Shown here: piece by piece, positions 59,001-64,000 of the stretch
Position numbering within the stretch: the first letter of the stretch is position 1
Layout: each line of letters begins with the position of its first letter
Assembly: GCF_036227325.1 (NCBI RefSeq)
Contig: NZ_CP109467.1
Coordinates: forward strand, 4,526,001-4,590,000
Origin: Streptomyces sp. NBC_01465
Lineage (GTDB): Bacteria > Actinomycetota > Actinomycetes > Streptomycetales > Streptomycetaceae
Direction: 5' to 3'
DNA: 64,000 nt
Translations under genes and position numbers: made by a program
Notes under the pieces: generated by a model
Databases searched by the model: none
Told to the model about the DNA's origin: nothing
What the model saw: the letters and a program-made list of their open reading frames with translations, nothing else

Positions 59001-60161
59001 TCAGCGTGCTACCTCAAGCCTGCTTGAGGTCAAGGCCAGGGTGACGGCCTCTATCGCACTGTTGAAGGAGACCTCGGAGAGGACACCGGGGGCGGCGACC
59101 TGGTCTCCGGCCAGATAGATGCCGCCGCCGCGGGAGATCGCGGGCCGGTCGCGCCAGGTGGTGCCGGGGAGGTCGACGGCGCCGGTGCGGTTGGCGGCGA
59201 CGGAAGCGCGCCGCCAGACCGTGCGCTCGCGCCACTGGGGGAAGCCGGTGTCGAGGAGGCGCTCGGCGCGGGCCACCCCGTCGGCCTTGGACTCGTGCGG
59301 GGCGATGGGGAACTGGCCCTGAATCAGCTGCTGTCCGGGCGGGGCGAGGGTCGGGTCCTGGGCGGTGAAGCGTTCGATCCAGCCGGGGGAGTCGAGGTCG
59401 GAGACCGCGAACGGGTCGCCGGGGCGGGTGGTGAGCGCGAGGTCGACGAGGGCGGTGCGGCCGCCGGTCCAGGTGAGGGTCTCGTCGCGGAGGAGACTGC
59501 GGGCGGCGTCGAGGGAGGTGGCGACGACCAACGGGTCGCCGGTGGCGGGGAGTTCGGTGACGCGGGTGCTGGTCTCGATCCGTACGCCCAGATCCCAGGC
59601 GTACCCCGCCATCCGCTCGATCAGCGCGCCCCAGCCGCCGCGCGGGTAGTGCGCCTCGGGCGGGAGCGAGGAGGCGCGGCGGAATCGCTCCTGGACGAAC
59701 GCGGCGGAGAGGGAGCCCGGATCGTGGTGGAAGAGGGCGACGGCGGCGTAATGGGCGGCGGCACGGGCGCCCGCCGGGCCGACCAGACCGGTGGCCCAGG
59801 AGAGGAAGCCCTGGTCGACGGGGGCGAGTTCGGCACGGTGCCGGCCGAGCCTGAGGAGGGCGAGCGGCGGGGTGCGGTGGAGGGCGCCGCGGTGGTGGAA
59901 GCGCATCCGCAGGAGCTCGCGCGGGGGAATGGGTGCCAGGGGCTGGAGGAGCCCGCGCTGCTTGAGCCAGGTCCAGTGCGGGCCGCCGCTGTAGAGGGCG
60001 TGCGGGCCCTCGTTGGTCTTGTACGCCCCCTCGGCGGTCCTGGCCCTGCCGCCGAGGGTGTGATGGGCCTCGTGGAGGGTGACCCGGGCACCGGCCTCGG
60101 CGGCGGTGATCGCCGCGGTGAGCCCGGCGAAGCCGCCGCCGACGACAGTGATGCGGTCCAT
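59001..60161 (-). CDS. FAD-dependent oxidoreductase, phytoene-desaturase-like
   Basis: 386 aa flavin amine-oxidase-superfamily protein. N-terminal VVGGGFAGLTAAITAAEAGA with the dinucleotide Gly pattern, then ARVTLHEAHHTLGGRARTAE. The C-terminal FAD block is ISRGGGIYLAGDQVAAPGVL. It resembles CrtI/phytoene desaturase-like oxidoreductases but no carotenoid genes adjoin it. GAAGGAG lies 8 nt before the ATG. The next gene on this strand begins after 5 bp, although that gene has its own SoxR-box promoter. Confidence 0.85.
   Translation of the reverse strand: MDRITVVGGGFAGLTAAITAAEAGARVTLHEAHHTLGGRARTAEGAYKTNEGPHALYSGGPHWTWLKQRGLLQPLAPIPPRELLRMRFHHRGALHRTPPLALLRLGRHRAELAPVDQGFLSWATGLVGPAGARAAAHYAAVALFHHDPGSLSAAFVQERFRRASSLPPEAHYPRGGWGALIERMAGYAWDLGVRIETSTRVTELPATGDPLVVATSLDAARSLLRDETLTWTGGRTALVDLALTTRPGDPFAVSDLDSPGWIERFTAQDPTLAPPGQQLIQGQFPIAPHESKADGVARAERLLDTGFPQWRERTVWRRASVAANRTGAVDLPGTTWRDRPAISRGGGIYLAGDQVAAPGVLSEVSFNSAIEAVTLALTSSRLEVAR
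59012..59029 (-). promoter_or_regulatory. SoxR box in the quinone reductase promoter
   Basis: CCTCAAGCCTGCTTGAGG, symmetric arms CCTCAAGC/GCTTGAGG, matches the E. coli SoxR box CCTCAAGTTAACTTGAGG in both 7-bp arms. On the minus strand it starts inside a -35 (TTGACC) and runs to a TAGCAC -10, as MerR-family operators do. It lies within the 3' end of the flavoprotein gene upstream. Confidence 0.85.
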
Positions 60162-60265
60162 GATCCGACTCCTTCTCGTTGCGTACAGAAAGGAGACGGA
60201 ACAGGGGTGCCGGAATGTGACATGCGGAAGGGGCCATTGTCAGTGGCGTGGTCCAGCATGGACAC

Positions 60266-60931
60266 ATGGCACGCAAGCAGACTCCCGTGATCAGACGCCC
60301 CGAGGTGCGACTTCCCCCGCTGAGCCCGTACAGCGGCAGGGGACTGGAACCGGACGGGGACTACGACGGCCTGGAGTTCCGCGGCCTGGACTTCACGGGC
60401 CAGGACGGGGCGGGGGCCCGCTTCATGGACTGCGCGCTGACGGAGTGCGCGCTGGACGAGACGGGTCTGGTGCGGGCGCGCTTCATCGACACCGTACTGA
60501 CGGGCATAAGAGGTGTGGGCACGTCACTGACGGAGGCGTCGCTGCGGGACGTGGAGGTCGTGGACGCGCGGCTGGGCGGGGTGCAGATGCACGGGGCCGT
60601 GCTGGAGCGGGTGGTGGTGCGGGGCGGGAAGATCGACTACCTGAACCTGCGCGGGGCGAGGCTGAAGGACGTCACGTTCGAGGGTGTGGTGCTGGCGGAG
60701 CCGGACTTCGGCTCGGCGCAGCTGGACCGGGTGGAGTTCCACAACTGCGAGCTGCGCCGGGCCGACTTCTCGGGGGTACGGATGAAGGACGTGGACCTGC
60801 GGGGGGCGACGGTGCTGGACATCGCGAGGGGAGTGGAGCGCCTGGCGGGGGCGGTGATCAGCCCGTCCCAACTCCTGGACCTGGCCCCGGTGTTCGCGGC
60901 GCAGATCGGAGTGCGGGTGGAGGGCGCGTGA
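60266..60931 (+). CDS. Pentapeptide-repeat protein
   Basis: 221 aa. From about residue 37 onward the A(D/N)LXX-like register is visible (LEFRGLDFTGQDGAGARFMD, ALTECALDETGLVRARFID, LNLRGARLKDVTFEGVVLAE, CELRRADFSGVRMKDVDLRG). It should form a right-handed quadrilateral beta-helix that mimics DNA or binds protein. Qnr-type gyrase protection is possible but not predictable. ATG at 60266; an in-frame GTG at 60248 is an alternative. Its stop overlaps the TetR start by one base. Confidence 0.85.
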   Translation: MARKQTPVIRRPEVRLPPLSPYSGRGLEPDGDYDGLEFRGLDFTGQDGAGARFMDCALTECALDETGLVRARFIDTVLTGIRGVGTSLTEASLRDVEVVDARLGGVQMHGAVLERVVVRGGKIDYLNLRGARLKDVTFEGVVLAEPDFGSAQLDRVEFHNCELRRADFSGVRMKDVDLRGATVLDIARGVERLAGAVISPSQLLDLAPVFAAQIGVRVEGA

Positions 60932-61590
60932 TGACGGAAGCGGGCAGGTCGCAGCCGACGTCGACCGCGCGGGTACGCAGGCAGCCTCAGCAGGCGCGCA
61001 GCCGGGCCCGGGTCGAGGCGATCCTCGCCGCGGCCGACCGGATCCTGTCCCAGGAGGGGTACGAGGCGCTGACGATGCGGCGGATCGCCGAGCAGGCGGG
61101 AGCGCCGGTCGGCAGCATCTACCAGTTCTACCCGGACAAGAGCGCTGTCGTGGACGCGCTGGGCCGGCGCTATCTCGACGCCTTCAAGACCACCATCGAC
61201 GAGCTCGTAGAGCGTGCTCTCGCGGGCGAACTGACCGACCCGGTCGCCGTGATGATCGACGTCTACGCCGAACTCTTCCGGTCCCAGACGGGCGGCGTGG
61301 CCCTGTGGGCCGGACGGCACCTCAGTCCTGAGCTCGCGCGGGCCGACGAGGCGAGCAACATGCTCGTCGCCGATGGTCTGCAGCGCATCGTGGAGCACCT
61401 GACCGGCGGGCCCGGTGGGCGCGAGGTGCAACGGGCGACGCGGATGGTGGTGTGGGCCGCCAACGCCGTACTGCACGAGGTGTTCAAGAGCGACGGCGAG
61501 CCGGATCTGGAGACCGTGGAGGAGCTCAAGCGGATGCTCGGCCCCTACTGGGAGGACCTGAGGGGCCGGCTGGTGGCCGCACGGGCGTGA
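60931..61590 (+). CDS. TetR/AcrR-family transcriptional regulator
   Basis: 219 aa. TetR HTH at about 25-72 (RVEAILAAADRILSQEGYEA, LTMRRIAEQAGAPVGSIYQF) and an all-helical ligand domain afterwards. GGAGG lies about 8-10 nt before the ATG. It is co-transcribed with the pentapeptide-repeat gene. A 9-bp palindrome just downstream (61628-61649), in front of a decayed transporter gene, is its likely operator. Ligand unknown. Confidence 0.93.
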   Translation: MTEAGRSQPTSTARVRRQPQQARSRARVEAILAAADRILSQEGYEALTMRRIAEQAGAPVGSIYQFYPDKSAVVDALGRRYLDAFKTTIDELVERALAGELTDPVAVMIDVYAELFRSQTGGVALWAGRHLSPELARADEASNMLVADGLQRIVEHLTGGPGGREVQRATRMVVWAANAVLHEVFKSDGEPDLETVEELKRMLGPYWEDLRGRLVAARA

Positions 61591-61627
61591 TCCGACCGGG
61601 GGCCGGGTGGCCGGATCCGACCCATAG

Positions 61628-61649
61628 AACATGAACAGTGGTTCATGTT
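61628..61649. promoter_or_regulatory. TetR-type operator
   Basis: AACATGAAC, spacer AGTG, GTTCATGTT: perfect 9-bp arms. It lies 38 bp after the TetR stop and 43 bp before the transporter remnant, next to a TATGTT -10-like sequence. Very probably bound by the adjacent TetR protein. Confidence 0.78.
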
Positions 61650-61691
61650 ATGTTGCGGCCCGCCTCGGACCCGCAACGAAGGCAGGCGCCA

Positions 61692-61860
61692 GTGACAACG
61701 AGCTCACGGCCGTCCCCGTCGGCGTCCTCTCCGACCGCGTCGGACGCCGCAAGGTCTTCGTCGTGCTGTGCTCGCTGGTCATGACCGCAGCGGCCCTGCT
61801 GCACACCTGGCCGTCCTCGCCGGCGGCCTCCTCGTCAGCCGCATCCGCAGCGTGGCTTGA
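61692..61860 (+). pseudogene. Remnant of an MFS transporter gene
   Basis: A GTG (61692) opens a short N-terminus-like frame (VTTSSRPSPSAS). A second frame encodes VGVLSDRVGRRKVFVVL, a good MFS motif A, and TAAALLHTW. A third frame ends in HLAVLAGGLLVSRIRSVA and a stop, which looks like the C-terminal membrane helix of a drug transporter. The three pieces lie in three frames over 170 bp, where an intact gene needs about 1.3 kb, so large deletions and frameshifts have removed it. Assignment rests on motif pattern alone. Confidence 0.55.
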
Positions 61861-62017
61861 CAGACCCCCAACTGCCCCTCATCTCACGCAACTTCAGCCA
61901 AAGATGAGAAATTCTCATCTTTTTCGGCCCAGGTCGTTGACTCCGCCGACGGTGATCGCAATTCTGATGACTCGTCAGTAACTTGAGTGCTCATGTCAAT
62001 CAAGGTGAGTGATGACC
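61861..62017 (+). promoter_or_regulatory. Promoter region with AT-rich palindrome
   Basis: AAAGATGAGA (61900-61909), AAT, TCTCATCTTT (61913-61922) is a perfect 10-bp inverted repeat followed by TTTCGG. It may be a terminator for the decayed transporter unit or an operator for the hydrolase gene downstream. AAGGTGAG at 62002-62009 is the ribosome site for the ATG at 62018. Nothing else is recognised in this stretch. Confidence 0.5.
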
Positions 62018-64000
62018 ATGGCTCAACTCCCGCGACGCAAGCGCAGATTCCCGGCAGTGGTGTCGCTGCTCCTCGCCGTGCTGGCCCTGCTCCTCGCCCC
62101 GTTGCCCAGCTCCGCGGCGGAGTCCGACCCCGGCTGGTGGAACCCGACCGCACGGCCCACTCCCGACGCGCAGGTCAACGTCACGGGTGAGCCGTTCAAG
62201 GGCACCGACTCCCAGGGCCGCGTACGGGGCTTCGTCGACGCCCACGACCACATCATGGCCAACGAGGGCTTCGGCGGCCGGCTGATCTGCGGCAAGCCGT
62301 TCTCCGAGCAGGGCGTCGCCGACGCGCTCAAGGACTGTCCCGAGCACTACCCGGACGGGTCGCTCGCCATTTTCGACATGGTCACCAAGGGCGGCGACGG
62401 CAAGCACGACCCCGTCGGCTGGCCCACCTTCAAGGACTGGCCCGCCCATGACTCGCTGACCCACCAGCAGAACTACTACGCCAACATCGAGCGGGCCTGG
62501 CGCGGCGGCCAGCGTGTGCTCGTCAACGACCTGGTCACCAACGGGGTGATCTGCTCGGTCTACTTCTTCAAGGACCGCAGCTGCGACGAGATGACCGCGA
62601 TCCGCCTCGAGGCGCAGAAGTCGTACGACATGCAGGCCTTCATCGACAAGATGTACGGCGGCCCCGGCAAGGGCTGGTTCCGCATCGTCACCAGCAGCGC
62701 ACAGGCCCGCGCGGTGATCGAGCAGGGCAAGCTGGCCGTCGTCCTGGGGGTCGAGACCTCCGAGCCGTTCGGCTGCAAGCAGGTTCTGGACATCGCGCAG
62801 TGCAGCAAGGCGGACATCGACAAGGGCCTTGACGAGCTGCACCAGCTCGGCGTGAGCAGCATGTTCCTGTGCCACAAGTTCGACAACGCCCTGTGCGGAG
62901 TGCGCTACGACTCCGGCGCGCTCGGTACGGCCATCAACGTGGGCCAGTTCCTGTCGACCGGCACCTTCTGGAAGACGGAGGACTGCCGCGGCCCCGAGCA
63001 CGACAACCCCATCGGCAATGCGGTGGCGGCGCAGGCGGAGAGCCAGCTGCCGAAGGGGGTCTCCGTCCCCACGTACGCCTCGGGCGCGCAGTGCAACACC
63101 CGCGGACTGACCAGTCTCGGTGAGTACGCGGTGCGCGGAATGATGAAGCGTCACATGATGCTGGAAGTCGACCACATGAGCGTCAAGGCCGCCGACCAGG
63201 CCTTCGAGGTCCTGGAGTCCGAGGCGTACCCGGGCGTCATCTCCTCGCACAGCTGGATGGACTCGGGATGGACCGAGCGGCTCTACAAGCTCGGCGGGTT
63301 CGCCGCCCAGTACATGAGCGTCGCCGGGCCGTTCAGCGCCGAGGCCAAGGCCAAGGAGGCGCTGCGCGAGAAGTACCAGGTCGGCTACGGCTACGGCACC
63401 GACATGAACGGTGTCGGCGGCTGGCCGGCCCCGCGGGGCGCGGACGCCCCGAACCCGGTGAAGTACCCCTTCCGCTCCACGGACGGCGGCTCGGTCATCG
63501 ACAAGCAGGTCACCGGCGAGCGCACCTGGGACTTCAACACCGACGGCGCCGCTCACTACGGCATGGTCCCGGACTGGATCGAGGACATCCGCAACGTAGG
63601 CGGCCAGAAGGTCGTGGACGACCTCTTCGCAGGCGCCGAGTCCTACCTCCGCACCTGGGGGAACACCGAGAAGCACGAGTCGGGGAAGAACCTGGCCTCG
63701 GGTGCGGCCGCCTCGGCGTCCACGACCGAGTGGTGGAACCCGTTCGTCGGCTTCGCCCCTGCCAAGGCCGTGGACGGCGACAAGGACACCCGCTGGGCCA
63801 GCGAGTGGAAGGACGACCAGTGGCTGCAGGTCGACCTGGGCTCCACACAACCGGTCAAGCGGGTCACCGTCGACTGGGAGGCGGCGTACGCGAAGTCGTA
63901 CCGCATCGAGCTGTCGCAGGACGGCAGGACCTGGCAGACGGCCTGGTCCACGACCGCCGGCGACGGCGGCCTGGACACCGCGTGGTTCGCCCGGACCCCG
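62018..64000 (+). CDS. Secreted metal-dependent hydrolase (M19 dipeptidase-like) with discoidin domain, 3' end beyond window
   Basis: At least 661 aa, truncated by the window edge. Signal peptide RRKRRFPAVVSLLLAVLALLL, cleaved near SSAA. Residues 70-540 resemble a TIM-barrel amidohydrolase/membrane dipeptidase: HxH in FVDAHDHIMAN (His76, His78), VVLGVETSEPF, FLCHKFDNALCG, MLEVDHMSVKA, VISSHSWMDSG, YGYGTDMNGVGGW. From about residue 555 an F5/8 type C (discoidin/CBM32) domain starts (DGDKDTRWASEWKDDQWLQV) and is nearly complete. Probably cleaves an extracellular dipeptide or related substrate while bound to a carbohydrate surface. ATG at 62018 chosen for the 8-nt spacing to GGTGAG; 62012 is an alternative. 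Confidence 0.83.
   Translation, partial: MAQLPRRKRRFPAVVSLLLAVLALLLAPLPSSAAESDPGWWNPTARPTPDAQVNVTGEPFKGTDSQGRVRGFVDAHDHIMANEGFGGRLICGKPFSEQGVADALKDCPEHYPDGSLAIFDMVTKGGDGKHDPVGWPTFKDWPAHDSLTHQQNYYANIERAWRGGQRVLVNDLVTNGVICSVYFFKDRSCDEMTAIRLEAQKSYDMQAFIDKMYGGPGKGWFRIVTSSAQARAVIEQGKLAVVLGVETSEPFGCKQVLDIAQCSKADIDKGLDELHQLGVSSMFLCHKFDNALCGVRYDSGALGTAINVGQFLSTGTFWKTEDCRGPEHDNPIGNAVAAQAESQLPKGVSVPTYASGAQCNTRGLTSLGEYAVRGMMKRHMMLEVDHMSVKAADQAFEVLESEAYPGVISSHSWMDSGWTERLYKLGGFAAQYMSVAGPFSAEAKAKEALREKYQVGYGYGTDMNGVGGWPAPRGADAPNPVKYPFRSTDGGSVIDKQVTGERTWDFNTDGAAHYGMVPDWIEDIRNVGGQKVVDDLFAGAESYLRTWGNTEKHESGKNLASGAAASASTTEWWNPFVGFAPAKAVDGDKDTRWASEWKDDQWLQVDLGSTQPVKRVTVDWEAAYAKSYRIELSQDGRTWQTAWSTTAGDGGLDTAWFARTP

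Overview
The window is Streptomyces chromosome. It is very GC-rich with long antisense shadow frames, uses many GTG and TTG starts, and carries mycothiol synthesis (mshA), CarD, a conservon with paired P450s, MsiK and several known Streptomyces cis-elements. The order mshA, gpmA, phoU-phoR-phoP, carD, ispD, ispF, cysS, rlmB, doxX, nucleotidyltransferase, msiK matches what I remember of the S. coelicolor SCO4204-SCO4240 region, so this backbone is conserved core chromosome.

Layout. 1-1564: a rifampin monooxygenase gene (rox) preceded by a 19-bp rifamycin-associated element. 1571-9910: a secreted subtilase, an XRE regulator with a perfect palindrome upstream, an HbhA-like protein, DUF2516, a SpoIIE-type phosphatase, an NlpC/P60 hydrolase and a methyltransferase. 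9958-20670: mshA with a likely sigma-R promoter, YbjN, two tandem Tat-exported beta-helix proteins, MFS, gpmA, a lipoprotein, a secreted beta-propeller/Ig protein and a tiny protein with 8 cysteines. 20761-29830: PhoU divergent from PhoR-PhoP with PHO boxes between, then carD, ispDF, a PPOX protein, cysS and rlmB.

29871-36188 is a tightly coupled seven-gene operon on the minus strand: sulfotransferase, cysC, cysD, cysN, ABC ATPase, ABC permease and a TarS-like GT2. It looks like a dedicated PAPS-making, sulfating and glycan-decorating cassette inserted between rlmB and doxX. 36416-40564 returns to core genes ending in msiK, followed by tRNA-Thr(TGT).

40881-47468 is accessory: a lipoprotein, a CAP protein, a quinone oxidoreductase and a four-gene conflict module. 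That module holds an XOO_2897-type deaminase toxin candidate, a SUKH-4 immunity protein, a protein that appears to fuse SUKH-4 to a second deaminase-like domain, and a P-loop/WD40 protein. I regard this module as the strongest candidate for an undescribed system; the sulfation operon is second. 47720-53011 is a complete conservon (cvnABCD plus two P450s).

53067-64000 holds metabolic and stress genes: an amine oxidase-like flavoprotein, a DsbA-like lipoprotein, a rhomboid-like protein, APH(6)-type kinase, GNAT, VOC, a quinone oxidoreductase behind a near-perfect SoxR box, a phytoene-desaturase-like flavoprotein, a pentapeptide-repeat protein, a TetR regulator with a 9-bp palindromic operator in front of a decayed MFS gene, and the start of a secreted M19-like hydrolase with a discoidin domain, cut by the window edge.

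Regulatory signals that can be read directly include the RAE, PHO boxes, a sigma-R-type promoter, a DasR-like site at msiK, the SoxR box, the TetR operator, many rho-independent terminators and at least seven genes with a TANNNT -10 element 6-7 nt before the start codon, which implies leaderless mRNAs. No CRISPR array, insertion sequence, integrase or rRNA was seen.
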